A stretch of DNA of 64,000 bases, taken from the NCBI GenBank assembly GCA_029061605.1, contig JAIDRT010000053.1, forward strand, positions 1 through 64,000, read 5' to 3'. This stretch comes from Clostridia bacterium. GTDB taxonomy: Bacteria; Bacillota; Clostridia; Christensenellales; UBA3700. The position numbers and the translations under genes are program-made. The notes under the pieces were generated by a model. The model was not told where the DNA came from, did not search any database, and saw nothing but the letters and a program-made list of their open reading frames with translations. Below, in pieces: positions 36,732 to 45,033 of the stretch (positions within the stretch are counted from its first letter, which is position 1; every line of letters begins with the position of its first letter).

Positions 36732-37868
36732 TTATTTCTGAAATTTATATATCGTATCGTTTACAACTTTTGCTACAAATAACACTTCATCGTCACTCAT
36801 CTTTGTGTCACTTGGTAAGCACATACTCCTGTTGAACAGATCTTCACAGACACTTCCTTTGTCTAATTGTGAAACAAATCCACAATCTTTAAAAATTGGT
36901 TGTGTATGCATAGGTTTCCACGCAGGACGACTCTCAATATTTTCTACTTCAAGCGCTTTTATTATATCCATAAAACTTGCCTTACAATCTTTTGTTAGGG
37001 TAATACCCGTAAGCCAATAAGAAGAGCCTGCTCCGTCAAAAGTCGGCAATGTATCTACGAACGGATTATCAGCAAAAGCATTTGCATATAAATCGTGAAT
37101 ATGCCTTTTTTGAGCCACTCTCTCATCTAAAGCACGCATCTGTCCTCTACCTATGCCTGCGCAAATATTGCTGAGTCTATAGTTATAGCCAACCTCTTCG
37201 TGTTGATACCAAGGAAATTTTTCTCTAGATTGCGTTGCCCAAAACAACACTTTATCTCTAGTCTCCTTATCATTACACATCAACATTCCGCCTCCGGAAG
37301 TTGTAATAATCTTGTTTCCGTTAAATGAAAAAATTGATATATCTCCAAAATTACCCGTCTGCCTGCCTTTATAAGTTGCGCCCAAACTTTCTGCCGAATC
37401 TTCCAATACTGGAGTATTATGTTTTTTTGCTATCGCCAAAAGTTCGTCAAACTTTGCAGGTTGTCCATAAAGATTAACAATTATTATAGCCTTTGGATTA
37501 GGATATAACTCATATGCTTTTTCCAATGCTTCTGGGCTCATATTATAACTTTCATAATCACTATCAATAAATACTGGTTCAGCGTTGAGGTAAAGTATAG
37601 AATTACAAGAACCGCTAAAAGTAAAACTTGAACAAAACACTATATCTCCTTGTTCAACTCCCAGATATTTTAAACCCAAATGTATAGCCGCACTACCGCT
37701 CGACAAAGCAACTGCATAGGGTCTGCCAATATATTCACACATTTCTTTTTCAAACATCTCAACGTTTTTTCCAAGTGGTGCAACCCAATTAGTATCAAAT
37801 GCCTCTTTTATATATTGCATTTCCTCTCCGCACATATGCGGTGAACTTAGATATATTCTCTTCTCCAC
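36732..37868 (-). CDS. DegT/DnrJ/EryC1 aminotransferase, EpsN/PglE-like
   Basis: A 378-residue PLP enzyme closely resembling Bacillus EpsN and Campylobacter PglE: IYLSSPHMCGEEMQYI, NTNWVAPLG-type start, VNLYGQPAKFDE, LEDSAESLGATYKG, and the PLP lysine in FSFNGNKIITTSGGG. These enzymes aminate the 4-keto group of UDP-4-keto-6-deoxy-GlcNAc on the way to UDP-bacillosamine. No PglF-type dehydratase is visible in the operon, so the ketosugar must come from elsewhere or from RfbB. It starts with GTG, with AGGAG eight bases upstream, and is the first gene of the capsule operon. Confidence 0.92.
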   Translation of the reverse strand: MEKRIYLSSPHMCGEEMQYIKEAFDTNWVAPLGKNVEMFEKEMCEYIGRPYAVALSSGSAAIHLGLKYLGVEQGDIVFCSSFTFSGSCNSILYLNAEPVFIDSDYESYNMSPEALEKAYELYPNPKAIIIVNLYGQPAKFDELLAIAKKHNTPVLEDSAESLGATYKGRQTGNFGDISIFSFNGNKIITTSGGGMLMCNDKETRDKVLFWATQSREKFPWYQHEEVGYNYRLSNICAGIGRGQMRALDERVAQKRHIHDLYANAFADNPFVDTLPTFDGAGSSYWLTGITLTKDCKASFMDIIKALEVENIESRPAWKPMHTQPIFKDCGFVSQLDKGSVCEDLFNRSMCLPSDTKMSDDEVLFVAKVVNDTIYKFQK

Positions 37869-37902
37869 AATAATTTCTCCTAAATTCCTATTATATTAGA
37901 AT

Positions 37903-37931
37903 ATTATAACACAGCAACTTCCGATATTCAA
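37903..37931 (-). promoter_or_regulatory. Promoter of the 13-gene capsule operon
   Basis: TTGAAT, 17 bases, TATAAT on the minus strand, with TG one base before the -10 box. It lies 35 bases before the GTG of the aminotransferase gene. No other comparable promoter was seen on this strand down to rfbC. Confidence 0.8.
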
Positions 37932-38002
37932 CTTAATATTTAATATTAATAAAATTTTTTATTAATATCTAAGTCGTTCATATAAATATTATCAGCATTC
38001 CA

Positions 38003-39586
38003 CTACTTTTTATTTTCTGCATCCTGCTTATTCTTTAGTCTATCAAGTTCATAATTAGGATTGACTCGCCACAAATTCCATTTCAAGGCATAAGTAAACG
38101 CGCGGAGCGGATAGGTCTTGCCTCTATAAATCTTAGGCGGACAAATTTTGCACCCCAACTTATCAAAGTAAGGTCGCAAATTTTCCATTCGCATCTCAAA
38201 GTCAGAATAATTGCGATCCTCTCTCTTTGTCCAGCACACTTCGCTGAAAGCGACTAAGCGGGCATAAGTGAGCATATCAAGTTTTTTCTCGTCGCGGATA
38301 TATTCTGCCCACTGAGGAATCTCCATACCCAGAATGTTGCTCTCGTCCTTTACTCCCAAAGTTTTTGCAGAAAAATTGTAAGTTTTCTTAAGCGGTCTTA
38401 CGTTGTATGGATGGTCCATATAGACGTAATTAACCATTGACAAAATACATTTACCGCCCTTTGCCATCCATTCGAACTCGTTCTTATTGCCGGCGCTGTG
38501 TTTTATCCACCACTGCGCTACGATATCGTTGTCCATAATATCTTTGGCGTCCAGCATTTCATTCCAGCCAATCATTCGTTTGCCTTTTGTACGCAGATAT
38601 TTAGCAATCTCATTGTTGAAATAACCCTGCAAGGCATTCTCATCCTTTAGCCCCAATTGCTTTATTTTTTCTTGACAGCGAGGGCATTTTTTCCAGCGCG
38701 TTTTGGGCACCTCGTCTCCGCCAATATGGAAAAATCTGCCGGTAAAGATCTCACAAAGTTCGTCTATGACGTCTTTGGCAAAGTTATACACATCGTCTTT
38801 CCCGCAACAGCAAATGTTGTCCAAAATACCCCAACGCGAACTAACTTCCACTTGTTCTTCCGTACACGACAAATTAGGATAACACGATATTGCCGCAACC
38901 ATATGACCCGGCATATCTATCTCAGGCACGACCTCAATATGTCTTTCTTTAGCGTACGCGACGACTTCTTTCATATCGTCTTGGGTATAGAATAGACCGC
39001 TACCGTATTCATTTTCGTCGTACCCCCAATCGCCCGATCCCATAAACGCTTTTGGCGAAAGAGGCGTACGTTTGCGAACAGCGCCCTTTTGCGTCAACAT
39101 CGGATATTTCTTGATCTGCGCTCTCCACCCTTGATCGTCAGTCAAATGCCAATGGAATTCATTCATCTTGAGATGCGCCATTACGTCAATGATCTGTTTG
39201 ATTTTTTCCACTCGCCAAAAATGACGAGCGCAGTCCAACGAAAAGCCCCTATATTGATAATTCGGCTTGTCTTCTATTTGCGCTCTTTGCAAACCGTCTT
39301 GCGTAAAAATCTGCTGCAACGTCATAAACGCGTAGAACGCTCCGCTCTCTGAATTTGCGCTTATAACAACCTTGTTTTGCTGACATTCTATGCTATACGC
39401 TTCTTCCTGCAACTTTTCGCCAATTGAAAATAATACGTTGCAATTTGCTCCGCCTTCTTTATCTGACAAAAACTCCTTTAAAAGCGATTTAGTCTTCTCA
39501 AATGCGCCTGTGACAGCGCTGTCTCTTCCAAGCGCTATGCAGCCTTCAATTTTCACAACTTTAGTTGGCAAAGGTATGATGTTCAT
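38003..39586 (-). CDS. Beta-N-acetylhexosaminidase, GH20
   Basis: A 527-residue GH20 enzyme that releases terminal GlcNAc or GalNAc from glycans. A small N-terminal GH20b-like domain (1-100) precedes the barrel, with FHWHLTDDQGWRAQIKKYP, the catalytic pair D291-E292 in FFHIGGDEVPK, and MIGWNEML. There is no signal peptide or membrane segment, so it should act in the cytoplasm on imported oligosaccharides. GAGGAG lies six bases before the ATG. It goes functionally with NagA and the N-acetylhexosamine-kinase-like gene near the right edge. Confidence 0.94.
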   Translation of the reverse strand: MNIIPLPTKVVKIEGCIALGRDSAVTGAFEKTKSLLKEFLSDKEGGANCNVLFSIGEKLQEEAYSIECQQNKVVISANSESGAFYAFMTLQQIFTQDGLQRAQIEDKPNYQYRGFSLDCARHFWRVEKIKQIIDVMAHLKMNEFHWHLTDDQGWRAQIKKYPMLTQKGAVRKRTPLSPKAFMGSGDWGYDENEYGSGLFYTQDDMKEVVAYAKERHIEVVPEIDMPGHMVAAISCYPNLSCTEEQVEVSSRWGILDNICCCGKDDVYNFAKDVIDELCEIFTGRFFHIGGDEVPKTRWKKCPRCQEKIKQLGLKDENALQGYFNNEIAKYLRTKGKRMIGWNEMLDAKDIMDNDIVAQWWIKHSAGNKNEFEWMAKGGKCILSMVNYVYMDHPYNVRPLKKTYNFSAKTLGVKDESNILGMEIPQWAEYIRDEKKLDMLTYARLVAFSEVCWTKREDRNYSDFEMRMENLRPYFDKLGCKICPPKIYRGKTYPLRAFTYALKWNLWRVNPNYELDRLKNKQDAENKK

Positions 39587-39619
39587 ATGATGCTCCTCAA
39601 GTTTCCAATAATTATTTAT

Positions 39620-39648
39620 ATTTTACCACAAATAAAAAACAAATTCAA
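39620..39648 (-). promoter_or_regulatory. Promoter of the GH20 gene
   Basis: TTGAAT, 17 bases, TAAAAT on the minus strand, with an extended TG before the -10 box, about 34 bases before the start codon. Confidence 0.7.
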
Positions 39649-39667
39649 GCCCTATATTTGACATAAA

Positions 39668-39696
39668 ACAGGCGAGGTAAAAACTACCTCGCCTGT
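39668..39696 (-). terminator. Terminator after the zinc-ribbon membrane genes
   Basis: A perfect 12-bp stem (ACAGGCGAGGTA with its complement) and a five-base loop, followed on the minus strand by TTTT. It lies about 25 bases after the stop of the zinc-ribbon gene and just before the GH20 promoter. Confidence 0.88.
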
Positions 39697-39718
39697 CCTA
39701 CGTTCAAAAAGTTAAAGT

Positions 39719-40294
39719 TTAAAAAAACCAAATAAAGATTGATATTGCGCCCAGCACAATGCCGATTATCGACAGAATTCTGCCGTTGCTTGCATTAGGC
39801 TTGCCGTCATACTCGCCGGTATTGCACAGTTCAAGCGCTTTTTTAGATTTAATAAGCCCCAAAATACCAAACACAATTCCCAAAACACCGCCTAGTATGC
39901 CAAATATCAACGCCAAAATTCCAAATGTATTAGCGTCCTTTGCTTCTTTATTGTTCAACAATGGTTTATGTTCGTGACGCACGTTGTCCGTTGAAGCAGA
40001 GCGAGTAAAGTCATCTCTTTCAACGTAAGGTCTCTCATTATGAGCATTACCAAAGCCATCACTTTTTTCAAATTCCTTTTCGACTTCTTTATCAAAGTCC
40101 GTGTTATAATCTTTGTTATTATCTTTGTCAAAATCACTCGAAAAGTCAGCGCCGGCAAACGACTCTTCCTGAAAATCTTGCTGATCAGATTGTCTCTCTT
40201 GAGGACTATCCTTCACTTTTAATTTGCTACCGCAATATCCGCAATAGACGTCTTCGTCTTCAACTTGCGAACCGCAATTACTACAGTATTTCAT
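39719..40294 (-). CDS. Zinc-ribbon membrane protein, DUF4190-like
   Basis: A 191-residue protein starting with a zinc ribbon (YCSNCGSQ and YCGYCGSKL, residues 3-24), then a long charged linker rich in Asp, Glu and Lys (30-110), and two C-terminal membrane segments with the glycine-rich GILALIFGILGGVLGIVFG seen in DUF4190 proteins. The function is unknown. The next gene upstream, 15 bases away, encodes a protein of the same layout, so the pair probably arose by duplication and is co-transcribed. Confidence 0.85.
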   Translation of the reverse strand: MKYCSNCGSQVEDEDVYCGYCGSKLKVKDSPQERQSDQQDFQEESFAGADFSSDFDKDNNKDYNTDFDKEVEKEFEKSDGFGNAHNERPYVERDDFTRSASTDNVRHEHKPLLNNKEAKDANTFGILALIFGILGGVLGIVFGILGLIKSKKALELCNTGEYDGKPNASNGRILSIIGIVLGAISIFIWFF

Positions 40295-40309
40295 ACAACC
40301 TCCTTTGTC

Positions 40310-40747
40310 TTAAAAAACTATGAACATCGGCAAAATTACCCACCAAAGAACAGACACAACGACAGCAATCACTGCCAATACTATCGAGATCTTGGAGCAT
40401 ATTCTGCCCACTTTGCAAAACATTGCGCACTTCTCGTCTTTATCCTGTCCTTTTTCAACAGCCTTTTTGCCAAACACCAGACTTATGATAGCGCATATAA
40501 ACGTGCCAAACGTAACTGAAAGTATGCCCAATAAAAAGCATATAAAAGACTCAGGATTTTTGCTGACGATATCAGTGACGTTATTTATAGAATCTTCCAC
40601 GGTATTACGCTTATCTTGCTTATTATCGTCCTGTTCTACATTGGCATAGTCGCTTGTGTAAGACCTTTCGTCCACTTTTGTTCCGCAACTGCCACAATAA
40701 CTGTCAAAATCATCAAGACGACTTCCACACTTTTTGCAATATCTCAT
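40310..40747 (-). CDS. Zinc-ribbon membrane protein
   Basis: A 145-residue protein with an N-terminal zinc ribbon (YCKKCGSRL and YCGSCGTKV), a polar linker, and two membrane segments (FICFLLGILSVTFGTFI and ISIVLAVIAVVVSVLWWV). The layout matches that of the next gene downstream. AAGGAG lies before the ATG. The function is unknown; such proteins are common in clostridial genomes. Confidence 0.85.
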   Translation of the reverse strand: MRYCKKCGSRLDDFDSYCGSCGTKVDERSYTSDYANVEQDDNKQDKRNTVEDSINNVTDIVSKNPESFICFLLGILSVTFGTFICAIISLVFGKKAVEKGQDKDEKCAMFCKVGRICSKISIVLAVIAVVVSVLWWVILPMFIVF

Positions 40748-40798
40748 ACGTTGCTCCTTTTTTATTTCCCCACTTTCAGTATCAATTAGGGTAGTTTT

Positions 40799-40827
40799 AT
40801 TGTACTACATATTTATAATACTTGCAA
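40799..40827 (-). promoter_or_regulatory. Promoter of the zinc-ribbon gene pair
   Basis: TTGCAA, 17 bases, TACAAT on the minus strand, about 50 bases before the start codon at 40747. Confidence 0.65.
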
Positions 40828-40866
40828 TATAAAAAATATGTAAATTTTGCAAAATAATTTTTAGAT

Positions 40867-41340
40867 TTAACTGATAAAAGCCTCAATAAGAGATATAAAG
40901 CCTAATACCACATCAAAGAACAAAGTAAAAAATATTAAACAACTAATCGTAATATACAATATTACACAGAGAATGCATAACCCCAACGAAAAGTGTGACA
41001 TAATTACTCCCGCTCTGACGTATCTTAAACTCTTACCCTCCAATAACTGCTCACGATTGACTTTTGCTTTTGCCTTCGTCCCGCACACTACTCCTATGAT
41101 ACTTGCAATAAATATAAAGATGCACATAAAAAAGAATATGGTTTCAAAATCAATTGGAACGTCAATTATTGTTAAAATACCGCAGATTAAAACGACTAGA
41201 AACGCCAAGCAACAAAGCGCGCCCATTGCTATTGATACTTTTGCCTTTCTCGTCTTTTTACTTACTATCATCAATCTTTGTTCTTCGCTCAAACAAGTTT
41301 TTGATGCGTTGACGTTTGGCATTCCATTATCGTCCAACAT
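40867..41340 (-). CDS. Hypothetical membrane protein, DUF4190-like
   Basis: A 157-residue protein with a hydrophilic head (1-40), four hydrophobic segments (starting with VSIAMGALCCLAFLVVLICG) and a GTKAKAKVNREQLLEG loop between the second and third. The layout resembles the two following zinc-ribbon proteins but without the zinc ribbon. I chose the ATG at 41340, ten bases after AAAGGAGG; a GTG upstream lies within that site. The function is unknown. Confidence 0.75.
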   Translation of the reverse strand: MLDDNGMPNVNASKTCLSEEQRLMIVSKKTRKAKVSIAMGALCCLAFLVVLICGILTIIDVPIDFETIFFFMCIFIFIASIIGVVCGTKAKAKVNREQLLEGKSLRYVRAGVIMSHFSLGLCILCVILYITISCLIFFTLFFDVVLGFISLIEAFIS

Positions 41341-41393
41341 AAGCAATACACCTCCTTTCACAAAAACTAAAATCAGCGTTCCTCTTTATATTG

Positions 41394-41422
41394 ATTATAA
41401 CAGATGATTTTTACTATGTCAA
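41394..41422 (-). promoter_or_regulatory. Consensus sigma-A promoter
   Basis: A perfect TTGACA, 17 bases, TATAAT on the minus strand, with TG one base before the -10 box. It drives the membrane-protein gene starting at 41340. Confidence 0.88.
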
Positions 41423-41467
41423 TATTGCTTTTCCATAATATAGAAATAAAAATATTTTGAAGTTATA

Positions 41468-41496
41468 TTGAAAAACTTATATATCAATGATATAAT
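41468..41496 (+). promoter_or_regulatory. Promoter that predicts a leaderless mRNA
   Basis: TTGAAA, 17 bases, TATAAT, with TG one base before the -10 box. The first base seven positions after the -10 box is the A of the ATG at 41503, so transcription should begin at or within a base or two of the start codon. Confidence 0.75.
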
Positions 41497-41502
41497 TTTT
41501 AT

Positions 41503-41862
41503 ATGAAACGTTTTAAGAAAAAAGCCGAGGAAAAAACAACTCAACTGCCGTCTTGGGAAGAAATCGTATCAAGGATGTACGATGAGGAACTGTATTGTCC
41601 TGAAGACTATATAATTGTCAAGGTAATTTATAGCGCAGACAAAGCGCATAGATACGTCGTTTTCAAATCGGACACTGACTACTTGACATATGTATACGAA
41701 AAATTGCAAGCGTATGACGAATATGAATTGACATATTTCCCATCTGATTTGCCGGCATACTGGTTGCCAAACGAAGACGGAGCGAGACGCATTTTCAATG
41801 ATATAGATATCTTAATGCGCGAACTGAAAGCAGAGCCGCAATACAAAACCTTCTTTGACTAA
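41503..41862 (+). CDS. Hypothetical protein, predicted leaderless mRNA
   Basis: A 119-residue protein of unknown function with a basic N-terminus (MKRFKKKAEEK) followed by a mixed alpha/beta domain rich in Tyr and Asp (YCPEDYIIVKVIYSADKAHR). There is no membrane segment or known motif. There is no Shine-Dalgarno site, and the -10 box ends six bases before the ATG, so its mRNA is probably leaderless. It ends 12 bases from the convergent acetyltransferase gene, without an obvious hairpin between them. Confidence 0.72.
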   Translation: MKRFKKKAEEKTTQLPSWEEIVSRMYDEELYCPEDYIIVKVIYSADKAHRYVVFKSDTDYLTYVYEKLQAYDEYELTYFPSDLPAYWLPNEDGARRIFNDIDILMRELKAEPQYKTFFD

Positions 41863-41874
41863 TAAAGCGCGTCA

Positions 41875-42315
41875 TTAAGATTTATCAATAATAAACTGTC
41901 TGTAATTGAGAGATTCAAATCCCTCTCTTCTATAAAGTCTGGTTGCGCCGTCATTAGACTCTTCGACTTCAAGCCTTATTCTTGCAAAGTCACCAAAAGC
42001 CGATTTTATATAAATCAAAAACTCCTTTCCCAGACCTTGACCTTGAAAAGACGGCAAGACAAACAACTCTTCTATCCACACAACTTTGCCGCCCGCCTCG
42101 TTGCTGTAGGTATATGCGGTCAACGCATACCCCGCGACTTGATTTTGACTTCCCAGTATAAAAATATCCATATAAGGACTGTCTGACTCCGCCTCGTCCA
42201 ACGTCCTTAAAAAATTGTCTTCGCAAATCTTATGCAACACTGCGGGAGAAGAATAAAACTCCTTCATCATCGCAAGCGTGGTTTCTCTATCTTCTTTTTT
42301 GTATTTTCTTATCAT
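41875..42315 (-). CDS. GNAT family N-acetyltransferase
   Basis: A 146-residue GNAT enzyme: MIRKYKKEDRETTLAMMKEF at the start, EELFVLPSFQGQGLGKEFL carrying the acetyl-CoA-binding Q-x-x-G-x-G pattern, and LEVEESNDGATRLYRREGFE, typical of the fold's end. The substrate is unknown. It follows the phosphoesterase gene by 20 bases on the same strand and is probably in its operon. Confidence 0.9.
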   Translation of the reverse strand: MIRKYKKEDRETTLAMMKEFYSSPAVLHKICEDNFLRTLDEAESDSPYMDIFILGSQNQVAGYALTAYTYSNEAGGKVVWIEELFVLPSFQGQGLGKEFLIYIKSAFGDFARIRLEVEESNDGATRLYRREGFESLNYRQFIIDKS

Positions 42316-42335
42316 AACTTTTATATTTTGAACTG

Positions 42336-44438
42336 TTATTTGAGACTTATTCTCGTCACGTTGCCAGAAAAGTCCAACGCTATTACCTCTTCGCCTACAA
42401 CTGCCAGACTGCTTAAAACTGGAGAGCCTACAAAATATTTCTTTACCAAATTTAAGTTTTTATCAAGACGGTATACGTATCCGTCAGATGCTCCAAAGAC
42501 GATGTCGTCTCCCATTGGCATAATGCTGCTTTCCACCGTAGCAATTTCTCCCGAAGTATACGGCGAGGTAAACGCCATTGCGTTGCCTACACGATACTCG
42601 CCTATCTTTTTGAAAGTAGACAGTTCATAAGCGACCACTCCGTCCTTAGCCGTACAAAAATAGCCTATTCCGTCAACGACATACGGCGCGGTTGCCGTAT
42701 CTAGATTTATTCCCACATCTGCGTATCTGACGATTTTGCCGTTTGACTTATTGAGTTCAAAGAGCCTTTCTCCTGCCGCTACGAAAATACTGTTGCCCAC
42801 CACTACCGGAGTAGTAGTGCGATAACGCAATCCCTCTTTGTCATTGGACCAAATACGTTTGCCGTTAGTCTTGTTATACGCAATAAGTTCGTCCCAATGC
42901 GAGCCGACGATAAGCATATTGCCGTCGATTACCATTCGAGTAGGAGACGAATTTGCCTTAGCGTTCTTCTTTTGCCAAATTACCTTTCCGTCAGCCAAAT
43001 CAAGACAATACGACTTCTGCGCCCCTCCGCAATATACCCTATCATTTTCCACAAGCACGTTGAGCCCGGTATTAGCGGCTGCCAACAACTCCGTCTTATA
43101 CGTCCAAATCAGACTTCCGTCATTGCTGTCTATGCAATAAACTCTGCCCTCTATATCTTGCGCCACAATCTTATCGCCAACGACTTCAAAGGAGTTGCGT
43201 ACAGAATTCTTCGTTGCGTATTTCCAAATAATATTTCCGTTCTCGGCGTCAAGCGCATATATTCCGCACTTCTTGGGATATCCGTCGTCAACGGTACCCA
43301 CGTATATGCGCCCATCTCTATAAATCGGCTGGGCAAATTCGCCGTGTCCGTCGAGTTTTTGAGTCCATTCATATCCTTGCTCCATTTCTTGAGGTTGGAA
43401 GTTGCGATATATCAGCCTGCTTTGAGCAATTGCTCCACCTTGAATTTCCACGACGCGCGTTGCCGCAGGAGTTGAGTCAATGCCTCCTCCGTCGGCTTTG
43501 CTGGTAGTAATGTTGAGTATGCCGTCTATATCGTTGAGATAACTGTAATGCCAATGCCCAAACACCCAAGCAATGAGACCTTTTTTCTTAAGATCGAGTT
43601 TATTAATGCCGTATTTTACGACAAATCCGTTTTCGTCAGGACAATAATCGTGATTGAATATTACCACCTTTTTTCCATTTTGCACATTGGCAAGATCATT
43701 TGCCAACCAACGCCAAACGTCGCTTTTGCCGTATCTTGCCGGATAATCGCCCTTTGCGATAGCCGTAACAACGTAATGTATATTGCCCACGTCAAAAGAA
43801 TAATTGACAGGACCATACGTGCTTTCAAAGAGATCTTCGCTATATTTTCCCCATTTCACGTAATCGTGATTGCCTATAATGTAGCGTATCGGAACGCCCA
43901 TATTCTCGCTGTTCATATCCTTGATATGTTGCTTAAGTCCGTCTTCATAGCAAATATCTCCGGTATGTATTATAAAAGACACTCCCTCGTCCTGAGCGCT
44001 CTCGCGTATTTCGTCAACCAATACGCCTGCTCCGTCTGCGCCTATCTCGGTATCTGTCACTTGCAAAAAACTGTGATTAGTTTCGTCAACGTTCTTTTTG
44101 TCAAGATAGAAGTCATAGCCGTCCTTTGCTTTGCCCATCTCAACATAATAATTTTCCGTCCAGTACCCACTGGGGATAGTAACCGTAATAAATCGACCTT
44201 TATACCAACCGTCAAGTGTAAACTTGCCGTCAGCGTCCGTCTTGACCACGTCTCTTCCGTTGGTCACGGCAACTCCGGCAAGAGGCGCATTGCTACCCGC
44301 CTCGTATACGTATCCGCTGAATCTATCATTGTTGACGCCAAAATATATGGCTAAGCCTATGCTGCTGCCAAACACAATTACAACAACGGCAATCAACAAA
44401 ACTATCATCGTATCTTTTTGTCTATGACCCAACTTCAC
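42336..44438 (-). CDS. Membrane-anchored metallophosphoesterase with PQQ-like propeller
   Basis: A 700-residue protein with four parts: an N-terminal membrane anchor (about 11-34), a carboxypeptidase-regulatory-like beta domain (40-95, SGYVYEAGSNAPLAGVAV), a calcineurin-like phosphoesterase (110-320: IIHTGDICYED, YIIGNHDYVKW, VFGHWHYSYL), and a PQQ-type beta propeller (350-700) with repeated blades such as GIYALDAENGNIIWKY and VYCIDSNDGSLIWTYKT. It should act outside the membrane on a phosphodiester or phosphomonoester, perhaps of the cell wall. It starts with GTG, with AGAGGT about seven bases before it. Confidence 0.9.
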   Translation of the reverse strand: MKLGHRQKDTMIVLLIAVVVIVFGSSIGLAIYFGVNNDRFSGYVYEAGSNAPLAGVAVTNGRDVVKTDADGKFTLDGWYKGRFITVTIPSGYWTENYYVEMGKAKDGYDFYLDKKNVDETNHSFLQVTDTEIGADGAGVLVDEIRESAQDEGVSFIIHTGDICYEDGLKQHIKDMNSENMGVPIRYIIGNHDYVKWGKYSEDLFESTYGPVNYSFDVGNIHYVVTAIAKGDYPARYGKSDVWRWLANDLANVQNGKKVVIFNHDYCPDENGFVVKYGINKLDLKKKGLIAWVFGHWHYSYLNDIDGILNITTSKADGGGIDSTPAATRVVEIQGGAIAQSRLIYRNFQPQEMEQGYEWTQKLDGHGEFAQPIYRDGRIYVGTVDDGYPKKCGIYALDAENGNIIWKYATKNSVRNSFEVVGDKIVAQDIEGRVYCIDSNDGSLIWTYKTELLAAANTGLNVLVENDRVYCGGAQKSYCLDLADGKVIWQKKNAKANSSPTRMVIDGNMLIVGSHWDELIAYNKTNGKRIWSNDKEGLRYRTTTPVVVGNSIFVAAGERLFELNKSNGKIVRYADVGINLDTATAPYVVDGIGYFCTAKDGVVAYELSTFKKIGEYRVGNAMAFTSPYTSGEIATVESSIMPMGDDIVFGASDGYVYRLDKNLNLVKKYFVGSPVLSSLAVVGEEVIALDFSGNVTRISLK

Positions 44439-44485
44439 AACTTTACCTCTTTATCTTAAATAGAATTAAAATATTTACGTGTATT

Positions 44486-44514
44486 ATTATAACAAATAAT
44501 TTATATGCTGTCAA
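44486..44514 (-). promoter_or_regulatory. Consensus sigma-A promoter
   Basis: A perfect TTGACA, 17 bases, TATAAT on the minus strand, with TG one base before the -10 box, upstream of the phosphoesterase gene. Confidence 0.88.
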
Positions 44515-44588
44515 TATACTCTATTTTTTCAAAACGCCTAATGAGAATTATATATTTACGTCAATTGCGTGTACTTATTGATAAATTA

Positions 44589-44597
44589 TGGTATAAT
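44589..44597 (+). promoter_or_regulatory. Extended -10 promoter of the thioredoxin gene
   Basis: TGGTATAAT, an extended -10 box about 40 bases before the thioredoxin ATG. No good -35 hexamer at 17 bases. Confidence 0.55.
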
Positions 44598-44634
44598 ATA
44601 TACGATTTAATATCTTAAAATAAAGGAGTTAAAA

Positions 44635-44943
44635 ATGAAAGTAATAGAATTGACAAAAGACAACTTTGACACAGAAGTCGTGAATAGCGACAAAACCGTG
44701 CTTATTGACTTTTGGGCAAGTTGGTGTATGCCCTGCAAAATGCTCTCGCCTACAGTCGACGAAGTTGCGCAAGAAAATCCACAAATAAAAGTCTGCAAGG
44801 TCAACGTAGACAAAGAAGGCGAACTTGCGGCGGCTTTTCAAGTATCAAGCATTCCTATGCTTGTGGTAATCAAAGACAAAAAAGTCGTCCAAACCAGCGT
44901 GGGCGTGGTATCTAAAGAAAAAATCCTGCAAATACTCGGCTAA
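44635..44943 (+). CDS. trxA: Thioredoxin with CMPC active site
   Basis: A 102-residue thioredoxin: VLIDFWASWCMPCKMLSPTV with the redox pair C-M-P-C, and the cis-proline in SSIPMLVVIKDKK. The family's usual active site is CGPC; the Gly to Met change may alter the redox potential or the partner range. AAAGGAG lies before the ATG. It stands alone, followed at once by the promoter of the next gene. Confidence 0.94.
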   Translation: MKVIELTKDNFDTEVVNSDKTVLIDFWASWCMPCKMLSPTVDEVAQENPQIKVCKVNVDKEGELAAAFQVSSIPMLVVIKDKKVVQTSVGVVSKEKILQILG

Positions 44944-44973
44944 TAAAATTTTTTTGATATTCTCTAAAAGGTA

Positions 44974-45002
44974 TTGACAATAAATATTTATCGTATTACA
45001 AT
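44974..45002 (+). promoter_or_regulatory. Promoter of the 45034 gene
   Basis: TTGACA, 17 bases, TACAAT. Its position shows that upstream in-frame codons from 44974 cannot be part of the next protein. Confidence 0.8.
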
Positions 45003-45033
45003 AAATATAATAACTTTTGGAGAATATCACTTT

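Noticed and set aside
44974-45033. Twenty extra N-terminal codons of the 45034 gene
   Set aside because: These codons lie within the TTGACA-17-TACAAT promoter and would not be transcribed.
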